64,000 nt of DNA from Campylobacter concisus (GCF_003048675.2 NZ_CP060707.1:1054001-1118000), one strand, 5' to 3'; positions 20,341 through 33,803 are shown, numbered from the stretch's first letter. Translations and numbers: made by a program. The notes: a model not told the origin generated them from the letters alone.

Positions 20341-21177
20341 ATGCAAATTTCTAGCTCGCCGTATCCTTATCTGTCTAGAGAGCACATAGCTAGTGAGATG
20401 GGGTTTAAATTTAACGATATAAACGAGATCCTTGATAACAATATGGGATATGGTATGAGCTTTCCTAAATACGCAAGGCTTGATAGAAAAGCTTAAGCTG
20501 CGGCTTATGATAGGCACATATATCCGCTATCTGGCTTTACAAAAGGCGATGAAGCAAAAGTCACTATCATAGGAAGGCTTAGAGGCTATGATCCTGACTT
20601 TACAAGCGAGCAGTTATCAGATCTTAAAAATTTCATAAATGAAAGCAAAGGTTTATTTGTAGAATACATACAAGGTCAGCAAGCAAAACCAGACAATGAT
20701 AAGCCAAAAATTTTAAGAGATACCCCATACACTGTAAATGAATTTTTAAATGAGTATCGTGGCAATCGCCAGCTGCTATTTATGCAAAACTCAAGGACTG
20801 TTGATCTGCTTGATAGCGATATGAGCGTTGATGAGTTTAAAGAGGAGTGGGCTAAATATACATTAAAAGAGCGGTTTAATATAACTTTATCTGGCGAAGA
20901 TGCTAAAAATGCTGTCAATATACTAAAAGAGATGAATGAAAAGGGCATTCAGGATATAGAGAGCGTTGAAGAAGAAAAAGACGACACCAAAGAGAAAAAA
21001 TTTACTCCTATCCAAGCTGAAAGCAAAAACACTGAAACTTATGACATTACTAAGGATGAGAAATTTTCATATTTACTCAAGCTTCAAGAGCTTGAGAGAG
21101 AACGAGGCATCGATGTGCTTCGCATTATGCAAAAGCTTGAAGAAAATGGTAAAAAAATTGTCGATAAAAAGGTTTAA
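20341..21177 (+). pseudogene. Companion of the secreted-type protein, broken by an in-frame TAA
   Basis: The reading frame runs from ATG 20341 (AAGGAT site upstream) to the stop at 21175-21177, interrupted once, by TAA at 20494-20496. The frame stays open on both sides: KYARLDRKA, stop, AAAYDRHIYPLSGFTKGDE and on. Without the stop it would encode 278 residues. The C-terminus (KKFTPIQ, TETYDITKDEKFSY, RGIDVLRIMQKL) matches the end of the intact protein at 21259-22050, so this is its damaged paralog. A restart at ATG 20782 could give a 131-residue fragment. Confidence 0.75.
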
Positions 21178-21258
21178 ATTTATCTTTGTATTTAGCGCAA
21201 GCCGCCACTAAGTTATCCTATGACAAGATAGAGGATGATCCTCGTTCTGCTTTATTTA

Positions 21259-22050
21259 TCAAGCCATCTTATTTAAAATTTGCTTCTTATCTATCTTTTG
21301 CATAAGCTCTAAGACGTCTATGCCTCTTTTTTCTTTGAAATTTAAAAGCTCTCTTGCATAGAGGAATTTTTGATCCTTGTTTATATCATAAGTCTCATAC
21401 TTCTTCTTAACCTGCATAGGTTTAAATTTCTTCTCATTTTGCTCTTTGGCAAAATTTGCATTGTATTCTTGTTCTTCTTTGATTATCTGCTTTCTTTGCT
21501 CTTCAACATCCTTTGTTGCTTTTTCTCTTGCTTTGGCAAATAATGTTTTAAATTCATCTATGCTTAGGTCGGTTCTATCTAAAAGACTAAGCGACTCCTT
21601 GTTTTCATTTGGATAAAGAGAAGACATGCTATCCATAAAAGCTCTTAGGTCAGCCTCCTCTTCTTTTGTGCCAAGACCTATTAGTTTGCCCATCATGGTT
21701 GGCTTGCCATCAACAGAGTTTTCCTTTAATATATCAGAATACATTATAAGGACTTGATCTTTTGCTTCTTCTAAAGTTTTTGGCTGTTTCATCGACATGG
21801 CGTTGCGATCTTGTTCGGTATTGTAACGCTTAGAAAGCATATTATCTATTTTGCTTATCGTTTTTGCAACCCAATTATCTTCATTTTCGTCTATGTCAAT
21901 AATCTCTTTTATGCTCTTTCCAACTGGACCATACCATAAAGCTTCTATTTTGGCCTTTTCATCATCTTTGGTATCTTTAGGGATATTTTCTTTTTGGATA
22001 GTGTTATCTTGTATTGGTGTATTGCTAAGTCCGTTTATGCTAGTTATCAC
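21259..22050 (-). CDS. Companion protein of the Cj0814-like gene
   Basis: A 263-residue soluble, charged protein beginning MITSINGLSNTPIQ. Its C-terminal third (KKFKPMQVKKKYETYDINKD, KRGIDVLELMQKI) pairs with the pseudogene at 20341-21177. A helical LDRTDLSIDEFKTLF block also has a counterpart there. The start is GTG, with AGGGGA eight bases upstream that overlaps the stop region of the preceding gene, so translation is probably coupled. No known domain is recognised. Co-export through the flagellum is inferred from its partner. Confidence 0.6.
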   Translation of the reverse strand: MITSINGLSNTPIQDNTIQKENIPKDTKDDEKAKIEALWYGPVGKSIKEIIDIDENEDNWVAKTISKIDNMLSKRYNTEQDRNAMSMKQPKTLEEAKDQVLIMYSDILKENSVDGKPTMMGKLIGLGTKEEEADLRAFMDSMSSLYPNENKESLSLLDRTDLSIDEFKTLFAKAREKATKDVEEQRKQIIKEEQEYNANFAKEQNEKKFKPMQVKKKYETYDINKDQKFLYARELLNFKEKRGIDVLELMQKIDKKQILNKMA

Positions 22051-22062
22051 TTCAAGTTCCCC

Positions 22063-23244
22063 TTACGCCTTTATATCAACATCTTTTTTTATGCCAAGCA
22101 TATCTACTAGATATTTTCCAGCTGGGTTTTCGTTTAGCTCTTTTACTAAATTTAAAGGTGGCATGCTAAATTTTAAAAAGCTATCCATAAAGTCTTTGCT
22201 TTTTTTGCCGTCTTTGTCTATCTCACCAAAGAGTAGCTTTAGCATTTTTAGATTATGCTCCATCATCTTTTTAAATGAGAGTTCGTCTTCTTCATATCCC
22301 CTACGTCTATCTTCAGGAGTGCTGACAAAGCCACTTTCTAAGTCGATATAGACAAAGTCTCTTTTAGATCTGATGTGATCTTGCATATATTTAGGCATGC
22401 CAGCTATGTCATTATCAGTAGCATTTATAAAGCCAGGTCCAAATTTCATCTCACCCATTAGATCAAACAGCTCAAATGCCCTATTAAATTCTTTACTATC
22501 TATGCTTTTGTCATAGCCTTCTCTTTTGCCTTGTGCTGTTGTCTCGCCCTCTCTTACATCAAGGTTGTTGTTTATAACGGCTGCTATAAGTCCGCCTTTA
22601 GTTATTGAGCCGTCTTTATTAGTGTATTTCTCTCCATGCGGATCCATAAATATACCAATGACCGTGTTTTCTTTGCCGCCATTGTTGTTATTAAAGATAT
22701 CAGTTGTTGGTTTTAATGGCTGTCTGCCGTCTCCTCCTTTAAAGCTTGGGTTGAAAAAAAGCGTGCTTATCATCTGCTTATTTGACTCTTTGCCGTTAAA
22801 ATCAGCCGCAGCCGAGCCAAATTCATGAATGGAGTTATGAATTTTTGTTACTTGCATACTTTGGCGGTTATAAGAAAAGCCTTGAGGGAAATTTCTTATC
22901 TCATCTAAGCTAAAGCTATCTTTTGAGTTTAGTGTGTCTTCGCCAACTACTTGGGAGAGGACTTTGTAGGCATTATTTACGGTTTTTAGTATATCGATGC
23001 TGTCAAAAGCCCTTTGCATATAGTCAGACTGCGTCTCTATCCTGACTAATGACTCCAGCGTGCTTGAGTGAATTTTATAATCACTTGGTATGCCAGCTTG
23101 TTTATTAAACTCATCTGTAAAGTAGCCATCTTTATCTACCTTGTAGCCTAAAACCTCTGAGCTTGTTTGGTTGGTAGAAACTTTGGTTGATACCTTTATG
23201 TTCTGCTCTAAATTTAAGGCGTAACTACTAAGTGCGTTTATCAT
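22063..23244 (-). CDS. Flagellar-dependent secreted-type protein (Cj0814-like family)
   Basis: A 393-residue protein without signal peptide. LGYKVDKDGYFTDEFNKQAG followed by YKIHSSTLESL is the same core as in the protein at 19118-20224. A middle part has asparagine-rich segments (IFNNNNGGKENT). The ATG follows AAGGATATTAG. A sigma-28-like promoter lies at 23273-23299, and the companion gene follows 12 bases after the stop. This pair converges on the first pair. The family assignment is from memory. Confidence 0.6.
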   Translation of the reverse strand: MINALSSYALNLEQNIKVSTKVSTNQTSSEVLGYKVDKDGYFTDEFNKQAGIPSDYKIHSSTLESLVRIETQSDYMQRAFDSIDILKTVNNAYKVLSQVVGEDTLNSKDSFSLDEIRNFPQGFSYNRQSMQVTKIHNSIHEFGSAAADFNGKESNKQMISTLFFNPSFKGGDGRQPLKPTTDIFNNNNGGKENTVIGIFMDPHGEKYTNKDGSITKGGLIAAVINNNLDVREGETTAQGKREGYDKSIDSKEFNRAFELFDLMGEMKFGPGFINATDNDIAGMPKYMQDHIRSKRDFVYIDLESGFVSTPEDRRRGYEEDELSFKKMMEHNLKMLKLLFGEIDKDGKKSKDFMDSFLKFSMPPLNLVKELNENPAGKYLVDMLGIKKDVDIKA

Positions 23245-23272
23245 CTAATATCCTTTTGGCTTCATGCTAAAG

Positions 23273-23299
23273 ATATCGTCTTTTTTGTGAAAAGTTTTA
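23273..23299 (-). promoter_or_regulatory. Sigma-28 (FliA)-like promoter
   Basis: On the minus strand TAAA, 17 bases, then CGATAT. This matches the TAAA-N15-GCCGATAA spacing of FliA promoters except for the bases just before CGAT. It lies 29 bases before the ATG at 23244. Late flagellar control would suit a flagellum-exported protein. Confidence 0.5.
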
Positions 23300-23335
23300 T
23301 TTTGCCAAGGGTTTTTAGTATGCATAAATTTACTC

Positions 23336-23632
23336 CTAAACTCTCGTATCTACCTTTTTATAAAGCCTATCTTTGCTAGATAGTTCTTTAAATTTGAGGT
23401 CGTTTTCAAGGTAGGTGATGTTATAAATTTCTTTGGTGGTGATGCTTTTGCCGTTTTCAAGTCCGATTAGGAATTTGCTTGTAAAATTATCAGAGAGGTT
23501 TTTAACATCAGGCGTCACGGCCAAGACTAAAGATAGTATACCAAGCTTATGCTCTTTTGGCTGTCTCGCGCTCTAGCTCTTGTCACCAATACTTATAGCT
23601 ATACCACCACCTGCTTTTGTGTTTTTAGTCAT
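23336..23632 (-). pseudogene. Small hypothetical gene broken by an in-frame TAG
   Basis: From ATG 23632 the frame reads MTKNTKAGGGIAISIGDKS, then TAG at 23573-23575, then continues open for 79 codons (SARQPKEHKLGILSLVLAV, and so on) to TAG at 23336-23338. Restoring the codon gives about 98 residues. No domain is recognised. It may be another member or a relic of the neighbouring secreted-protein locus. Translation might restart at the TTG at 23524. Confidence 0.5.
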
Positions 23633-24046
23633 GCATCTATTATGTCTTTTGTATTGGATTAAAATTTTGCGTCATCAAATAGCGCTTTTTGTAGAGTTTT
23701 AACCTTGAAGCATAAATTTACTATACCTATATCTTTACTATTTAATAAATACATTTTTATTTAAAACTATAAAACAACTATACGTATTACATTTTTAACC
23801 ACACCAACTAAAAAGTAATAAAGTAAACATTAGATAAATAATATATTTCAAATAAAAATTATAAAAATAAGCACTACATGAAAATGAATAACCTAATAAT
23901 ACAAGAACAAACATAAAGACCTTACTACATTTAATCAATAAAAACTAATTAAAAAAGTACAAACCAATATTTTATACTTAAATAGAAAGTATCACTAATA
24001 AAAACCAGAATTAATAATATAAGAATTAAAGCAGATAAACAACAAA
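23633..24046. other. AT-rich intergenic stretch downstream of the rRNA operon
   Basis: About 410 bases, extremely AT-rich and stop-laden in all frames. It lies at the 3' end of the 5S gene. I see no clear terminator hairpin, gene or repeat. Confidence 0.6.
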
Positions 24047-24164
24047 GCCCGCAACGACCTACTTTTCCAACATCCCAGTAAGGGAGAGTATCATCAGCCA
24101 GGACGAGCTTAGCTTCTTGGTTCGAGATGGAGCAAGGCGTTTCCTCGTCTGTATAGTCACGGGC
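24047..24164 (-). rRNA. rrf: 5S ribosomal RNA
   Basis: The minus strand carries a typical 5S sequence. The ends GCCCGTGAC and GTTGCGGGC pair over nine positions as helix I, which fixes the limits to about 118 bases. It is the last gene of the rRNA operon. Confidence 0.93.
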
Positions 24165-24273
24165 AGTGTTAAATAAAAGATATATTAGCTAAATCTCTTA
24201 TTTAACACTACTAAATAAAGTTAAAAGTCATAAACAAAGTTTTGTAAAAACATATCTTATTAAGTTTTTATCC

Positions 24274-27246
<2,973 letters not shown>

Positions 27247-27468
27247 AGATAACTTTATGTTACTACATTTAAATTCTAGCTCTCAAGACGGAAAGCATTG
27301 ACTACTATTTAGATAAGTTTTAAATCCTAAATAGATTGTGATGTCAAACTTTTGCATTAAATGCAAAGATGATAGAAATTTAAATCTTTAACAAGTCCTG
27401 TAAAATTGTTTTTAAAACTTGCTTGTGACTATTAACAATATTAATTAAAAGAACATTTAGACTTCGCA

Positions 27469-27484
27469 GACTAGCAAGCTAGTC
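27469..27484 (-). other. Hairpin in the 23S/tRNA-Ala spacer
   Basis: GACTAGC AA GCTAGTC is a perfect seven-pair inverted repeat in the transcribed spacer. A structural or processing role is likely. Confidence 0.4.
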
Positions 27485-27525
27485 TTTACGACCAAAGAGT
27501 TACACCCTTTAGAAACCCCTAAAGC

Positions 27526-27550
27526 ACAAAGTTGCTTTCGGCAACTTTGT
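27526..27550 (-). other. Strong hairpin in the 23S/tRNA-Ala spacer
   Basis: ACAAAGTTGC and GCAACTTTGT form a perfect ten-pair stem around a five-base loop. The 430-base spacer (27206-27637) otherwise holds no gene. The hairpin is probably an rRNA-processing element; without a following T run it is not a good terminator. Confidence 0.5.
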
Positions 27551-27637
27551 CATCAATAAAGATTAAGTACGCTTAAAAGTCTAAAGTAAATGTTTCTAAA
27601 AACACTTAATATAGACTTTTACTGTTAAACTATTTTA

Positions 27638-27713
27638 TGGTGGAGAATAGCGGGATCGAACCGCTGACCTCCTGCGTGCAAAGCAGGCGCTCTCCCAGCT
27701 GAGCTAATTCCCC
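27638..27713 (-). tRNA. tRNA-Ala (anticodon TGC)
   Basis: A 76-base cloverleaf on the minus strand with acceptor GGGGAAT/ATTCTCC, D-loop AGCTCAGCTGGGAGAGC, anticodon stem-loop with TGC, the T-arm GGTTCGATCC and an encoded CCA end. It lies in the 16S-23S spacer, 12 bases after tRNA-Ile. Confidence 0.97.
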
Positions 27714-27725
27714 AATTAAATTCTC

Positions 27726-27802
27726 TGGTGGGCCTAACAAGACTTGAACTTGTGACCTCACCCTTATCAGGGGTGCACTCTAACCAGCTGAGCTATAGGC
27801 CC
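27726..27802 (-). tRNA. tRNA-Ile (anticodon GAT)
   Basis: A 77-base cloverleaf on the minus strand with acceptor GGGCCTA/TAGGCCC, anticodon loop CTGATAA (GAT), T-arm AGTTCAAGTCT and encoded CCA. It is the first gene after 16S in the operon. Confidence 0.97.
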
Positions 27803-27896
27803 CTATAGGTCTATCAATCTTTCAAAACTAAACAAGGATGATTGAGAATATCTTTCTTATAGATATCTTGTGAGAGAATATCTATATGTACTCTAG

Positions 27897-29406
<1,510 letters not shown>

Positions 29407-29660
29407 TAACATTCTTTAGCGTAAAGCAGAGCTTTACTAAGAAGCAACACTAAAGACTAAGATTGCTAATGCAATCTAGTAATAATGTTTTTACTAAAAT
29501 TGCTTTTAGTATTTATTATGAAGTTTTTAATCAAAAAAACTTTTAGTTTTTATATTAGTTTGTCTAATCTATTATTTAATCATAATAGACTGGCTCAATC
29601 GATCACTTGTTTAGATTTCAAAGATTGACTAATAGTTTAACAATTGTAAGTTAAAAGAAC
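29407..29660 (-). other. rRNA operon leader and promoter region
   Basis: Non-coding and AT-rich. Two perfect hairpins are visible next to 16S: GTAAAGC/GCTTTAC (29421-29437) and GATTGC/GCAATC (29461-29476), both suited to leader processing. The rrn promoter should lie near 29580-29660, but I cannot fix its boxes. Confidence 0.5.
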
Positions 29661-29693
29661 TTTCTGCTCTGCGTTCTGCAAAACAGAAAGTGA
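29661..29693 (-). terminator. Hairpin terminator after the rny-DUF945 operon
   Basis: ACTTTCTG and CAGAAAGT are perfect inverted arms. In minus-strand reading the second arm is followed by TCTTTT. It lies 48 bases past the DUF945 stop and just before the rRNA promoter region, where it would insulate the two units. Confidence 0.55.
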
Positions 29694-29740
29694 AGTATAT
29701 AGAAGTGATGCTTAAAAGTAGATAAAAATCAGGCTATTTT

Positions 29741-31081
29741 TTAAAAGCCCATGAATAAATTTTGAAGTCCAACCTTTTCATTAAAAATAATATCTTTTTT
29801 ATTTGGGTCGTACTTAAATTTACTTACTACTTTTTTGCCATCTTCTTTTAAATATCCAGCAGATATAAGTGTTGGCTCGATAAGAGTCATCTCTGGGAGA
29901 AGTGTATCAAAAAATTTAGCCAAAGTCTCATCCACACTTAGCTCGCCATTAAGTGATAGCTTATCAAAGATCGCAAGCTGACTTTCTCCGCTTTTAAAGC
30001 CATTGATAGCAGCATCTAATTTTAAATTTATCGCATTATTGCCATTTTTAAAGCTTAATGTATCCACTTTCACACTTGGATTTTTCTCTAAAATTTGACC
30101 TATTACTTCGTCCAAATTTAACCCAGCAAAGATACTCTCATTTGTATCAACATTTACATTACTTAGTCTATCAAGTATATTATTTATAGTTGGCACGTTG
30201 ATATTTGCTATTTTGCTATCTAAGATAAAATCTGTAAATTTCACTTTATTAACAGCAACTGCACCTATCTTCACCACGTCATTTGAGCTACCAAGATCAT
30301 TTGAGACTTCAAATTTCGAGCTATACTCAAGATCGTCTAAAGCAACATTACCATCTTTTTCATCTAATAATGCTAGTTTTTTAATCTTAGCTTTTGCTAC
30401 GTAAGGAGCTAGTTTGCTCTCAAATATCTTTGAAATTTCAACTGGCACAGTGTAGCTTGTATCTATATCGACGCCTTCAAGATTAACTTCTGCTTTATTT
30501 TCTTCATTAAGGTCTTTTAATGAAACTTTCTTAAGACCCAAGTTTGCGCTATTTACATTATCTTTTGCGTCCAGTTTCAAACCAAATTTCACATCCTTTG
30601 TATGAACATTCATAGTTTGCTTGTCACTAAAGTCAATATCACTAAATTTAACATTTACGTCTTTATCACCACTCACGCTAGCCTTTGTTTTAGCCGTTGC
30701 GACGACGTTTGACCCAAGAAATGAAGCTACGATATTTTTTATCGCCTCATTTTGTATAGAAATTTTTGAGTCAATATCAAAGCCATTTACAAATGCAAGC
30801 ACTGAGTGAGAAATTTCATTTTCTACCTTGAAATTTAGATCCTCATCTACATCTTTGCCGGCTAAATTTTTCAAAAGATCTTTTGAAACGATAAGATCAA
30901 ACGATCCTTTTGAGCCAAAAAAGCCTTTTTGATAGCTATTTTCTGAAACTTTAAAGCCATTCACATCATTTAGTCTATCAACTATCCTTTGATAGTTCTC
31001 CTCGACCTTGTTTGAGGCGAAATAAACAGCGCCTGCAACGATCACGATAACTACGATTAGAGCAGATATCACCTTTTTCAT
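29741..31081 (-). CDS. DUF945 (YdgA-type) periplasmic/membrane-anchored protein
   Basis: A 446-residue protein with an N-terminal membrane anchor (KKVISALIVVIVIVAGAVYFA) and a long periplasmic part. The part is rich in repeated beta-type segments such as VKFSDIDFSDKQTMNVHTKD and NVPTINNILDRLSNVN. The YQRIVDRLN and YQKGFFGSKGSFDL segments fit DUF945. The function is unknown; relatives are large inner-membrane-anchored proteins. It overlaps the DedA-type gene as ATGA. Confidence 0.75.
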   Translation of the reverse strand: MKKVISALIVVIVIVAGAVYFASNKVEENYQRIVDRLNDVNGFKVSENSYQKGFFGSKGSFDLIVSKDLLKNLAGKDVDEDLNFKVENEISHSVLAFVNGFDIDSKISIQNEAIKNIVASFLGSNVVATAKTKASVSGDKDVNVKFSDIDFSDKQTMNVHTKDVKFGLKLDAKDNVNSANLGLKKVSLKDLNEENKAEVNLEGVDIDTSYTVPVEISKIFESKLAPYVAKAKIKKLALLDEKDGNVALDDLEYSSKFEVSNDLGSSNDVVKIGAVAVNKVKFTDFILDSKIANINVPTINNILDRLSNVNVDTNESIFAGLNLDEVIGQILEKNPSVKVDTLSFKNGNNAINLKLDAAINGFKSGESQLAIFDKLSLNGELSVDETLAKFFDTLLPEMTLIEPTLISAGYLKEDGKKVVSKFKYDPNKKDIIFNEKVGLQNLFMGF

Positions 31082-31647
31082 GCTTTTCTCCTTTTTGTAA
31101 TGTGTTGTAAAAATAACCAGATACCTAATAACAAGCCTACCATGGCAAGTGGCATGATATAGCCATGCTCGCCAAGATAATTGCTCACACTCATAAAATA
31201 ATCCCCTGCTTTATAGCTTGCAAGACCGACGATCACTGCCCAAAGCACTGAAGAGATCAAATTTATAACACTAAATTTATAAAAAGAGTATTTTGTAAGT
31301 CCAAGTGCGATAGGCACCAAAGTTTTGACGCCGTAGATAAATTTTTTGATAAATATTATCTTATCGCCATGCTTTTTTGCCAAAATTCCAGCGTAGGCAA
31401 GCTTTCTTTTGTGATTTTTCACATAAGGCATAAGCGAACTTTTATTAAACCTTGCGACGTAAAAGATCAAAGTATCGCCGATCGTATTTGCCACGGCAGC
31501 GACGATTATGCTAAGAGTGATGTCCATTTTGCCTGCAAAGCTTAATATCCCAGCGGCGATAAGTGCTACCATGCCACCACCAAGGCTGTAAAAAAATAGC
31601 ACGATGTAGCCGTAAGTCGAAATTGAGTTTATAATATCTTGCATCAT
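31078..31647 (-). CDS. DedA/VTT-domain membrane protein
   Basis: A 189-residue inner membrane protein of the DedA/SNARE-associated (VTT) family. It has five or so hydrophobic segments, a GGGMVALIAAG re-entrant region and the family block ARFNKSSL...KHGDKIIFIKKFIYGVKTLVPIALG. DedA proteins act in lipid carrier or phospholipid flipping and proton-dependent homeostasis. ATGA overlaps tie it to the SYLF gene upstream and DUF945 downstream. Start ATGATG leaves two choices three bases apart. Confidence 0.8.
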   Translation of the reverse strand: MMQDIINSISTYGYIVLFFYSLGGGMVALIAAGILSFAGKMDITLSIIVAAVANTIGDTLIFYVARFNKSSLMPYVKNHKRKLAYAGILAKKHGDKIIFIKKFIYGVKTLVPIALGLTKYSFYKFSVINLISSVLWAVIVGLASYKAGDYFMSVSNYLGEHGYIMPLAMVGLLLGIWLFLQHITKRRKA

Positions 31648-32240
31648 TGCCCCAAAAGTTTAGAAGCTGAAGATATTAGTTGCTCGTATGCGTAGCCACT
31701 TTGTTTTAAAATTTCATCCTTTGCGCTAATCACTGCTCCGCCAAAGCTTGCTCCTGCGAAAAATCCATCATTTGCAGCGTATGCGTAGATGTCGCTTGAA
31801 AATTTAAAGTCGCTTATTTTATTATAATTGCGCCCGATATCGCCAAATGCCACTGAAAGCTTCGTATCAAGCGTGATCTTGGCGTCTTTTATGTCGTAGA
31901 TAATACTATCTTTAAATATAAATAGCACAAGCGAGCTATCTTCATAGCCAAGCTGTATGCCGATACTGCCGCCACTTATACTAACTGGCAAAATTTCACT
32001 TGGCGAGTTGATGTTGCCAACGACCATGATGCCATCTCCGCCCATGCCACCGACCACAAAACCGACTTTTTTTACACTTGGAAAGATGATCGTCGCTTTT
32101 GACTGTTCGATGAGCTCTTTTATAGGGGCGTTTCTAGCGCCTCTCATCGTCGTTATAAACGAATTTGCCGAGTCTAGCACGAGCTCCTCGCTGGCAAAGC
32201 CAAGCGAGAAAAATATTATTAATGATAAAAGAAATTTCAT
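31644..32240 (-). CDS. SYLF (Ysc84-type) lipid-binding-domain protein
   Basis: A 198-residue exported protein: the signal MKFLLSLIIFFSLGFA, then a SYLF domain (TIIFPSVKKVGFVVGGMGGDG, SGGSIGIQLGYEDSSLVLFIF, FFAGASFGGAVIS). SYLF domains bind phosphoinositides in eukaryotes; bacterial exported forms are poorly understood. It lies ten bases after rny and overlaps the DedA gene, hinting at an envelope-lipid theme. A divergent relative is at 43746-44411. Confidence 0.85.
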   Translation of the reverse strand: MKFLLSLIIFFSLGFASEELVLDSANSFITTMRGARNAPIKELIEQSKATIIFPSVKKVGFVVGGMGGDGIMVVGNINSPSEILPVSISGGSIGIQLGYEDSSLVLFIFKDSIIYDIKDAKITLDTKLSVAFGDIGRNYNKISDFKFSSDIYAYAANDGFFAGASFGGAVISAKDEILKQSGYAYEQLISSASKLLGQ

Positions 32241-32249
32241 ATCTTGCCG

Positions 32250-33803
32250 TTATTTCGCAAAATCAACAGCGCGAGTTTCTCTGATGACGCTCACTTTGAT
32301 CTCACCAGGATACTGCACCTTGCTCTCGATCTCTTGAGCGATCTCTTTTGCCACAAGCACGGCCTCATCGTCGTTTATGAGTTTAGCATTTGCGATGACG
32401 CGGATCTCACGGCCAGCGTTGATCGCATAAGCTTGTTTAATGCCCTCTTTGCTTTTTGCGATGTTTTCGATCTCTTCGACACGTTTTAGGAAGCTCTCAA
32501 GCACCTCACGTCTTGCTCCTGGACGAGCTGCGCTTAGTGCATCAGCTGCGCAAACAGCAGCACTTTCTATACTTGTCGCCTCTTCGTGGCCATGGTGAGC
32601 ATAGATCGCGTTGATGACGACTGGATGCTCTTTATAGCGTTTGCAAATTTCAGCTCCAAGATCGACGTGGCTGCCCTCGTACTCGTGAGTTAGCGCTTTG
32701 CCGATGTCATGAAGTATGCCAGCTCTTTTTGCTAGCTTCTCATCTCCGCCACACTCAGCTGCGATGATGCCAGCAAGGTGAGCTACTTCGAGGCTGTGAG
32801 CAAGGGCATTTTGACCGTAGCTTGCTCTAAATTTAAGCTTGCCTATTAGTTTTACTATCTCTGGATGAATTTTATTTAAACCAAGGTCCATGACGATGTT
32901 TTCGCCCTCTTCTTGTATGCTTTGCTCAAATTCTTCAGTCACTTTTTTATGAAGATCTTCTATCCTTGCTGGCTGAATTCTGCCATCCTCCACCAAAAGC
33001 TCGATCACTCTTGTTGCGATCGCACGTCTGTAAAGGTTAAAGCTGCTTAAGATAATCGCATGCGGGGTATCATCGATGATGATATCAACGCCAAGCACCA
33101 TTTCAAGGGTTTTGATGTTACGTCCCTCTTTGCCGATGATCCTACCTTTTAGCTCATCGTTTTTGATATTTACGACATTTATTAGTCGCTCAGCCGCAAA
33201 TTCTCCGGCAAATCTTGACGTAGCCTGCGCCAAGATATAATTAACCCTCTTTTTAGCCTCTCTTTTTGCCTCTTCTTCGTATTTTCTAACGATATGAGCG
33301 ATGTCGGCGCGTGACTTCTCTTCGACCTTTTTAAGCACGACCTCTTTTGCCTCTTCCTCCGTTAAGCCAGCAGCGTGTTCAAGCACTCTTATCGCCTCTT
33401 CTACTTTGTTTTGATAAGTCGCTTTTAAATTTAAACCCTCTTCGTAAGTGACCTTCGCATCTTGCTTATCTTTTTCAAAAAGCTCTTTACTCTCGTTTAA
33501 AAGCTCTTGCTCATTTAGCAAAATTTTCTCTTTTTTGGTCAGCTCATCAAATTTACTTGCATACTCTTTTTGAAGCTTTGTCGTCTTGTCGTCGTATCTT
33601 TTTTTAGCCTCAAATTCAGCCTCTTGTACTGAAATTTTAGAGTTTTTAAGCGTTAGCTCAGCTTCATACTCGATAGCTTTTGCCTTTGCTTTTGCCTGCT
33701 CTAAAAATATGTTGTAGTTTGCATCATTTATCTTTTTGGCGTAGAGATACCCTGCTCCAACGCCCACCACACCGGCCCCTAAGCCTATTAAAACCTCTAT
33801 CAT
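32250..33803 (-). CDS. rny: Ribonuclease Y
   Basis: A membrane-anchored endoribonuclease that starts mRNA decay. Domains in order: a single N-terminal membrane span (VLIGLGAGVVGVGAGYLYA), a long coiled coil (about 25-200), a KH domain with GRIIGKEGRNIKTLE, and an HD domain (LHDIGKALTHE) supplying the metal-binding catalytic site. 517 residues is standard. The ATG follows AGAGGAATAA. The upstream 5-FCL gene runs 80 bases into it. Confidence 0.95.
   Translation of the reverse strand: MIEVLIGLGAGVVGVGAGYLYAKKINDANYNIFLEQAKAKAKAIEYEAELTLKNSKISVQEAEFEAKKRYDDKTTKLQKEYASKFDELTKKEKILLNEQELLNESKELFEKDKQDAKVTYEEGLNLKATYQNKVEEAIRVLEHAAGLTEEEAKEVVLKKVEEKSRADIAHIVRKYEEEAKREAKKRVNYILAQATSRFAGEFAAERLINVVNIKNDELKGRIIGKEGRNIKTLEMVLGVDIIIDDTPHAIILSSFNLYRRAIATRVIELLVEDGRIQPARIEDLHKKVTEEFEQSIQEEGENIVMDLGLNKIHPEIVKLIGKLKFRASYGQNALAHSLEVAHLAGIIAAECGGDEKLAKRAGILHDIGKALTHEYEGSHVDLGAEICKRYKEHPVVINAIYAHHGHEEATSIESAAVCAADALSAARPGARREVLESFLKRVEEIENIAKSKEGIKQAYAINAGREIRVIANAKLINDDEAVLVAKEIAQEIESKVQYPGEIKVSVIRETRAVDFAK

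Noticed and set aside
21851-22351. A 166-codon serine/phenylalanine-rich frame opposite the companion and Cj0814-like genes
   Set aside because: Composition is typical of an antisense shadow; both minus-strand genes have good starts and paralogs.
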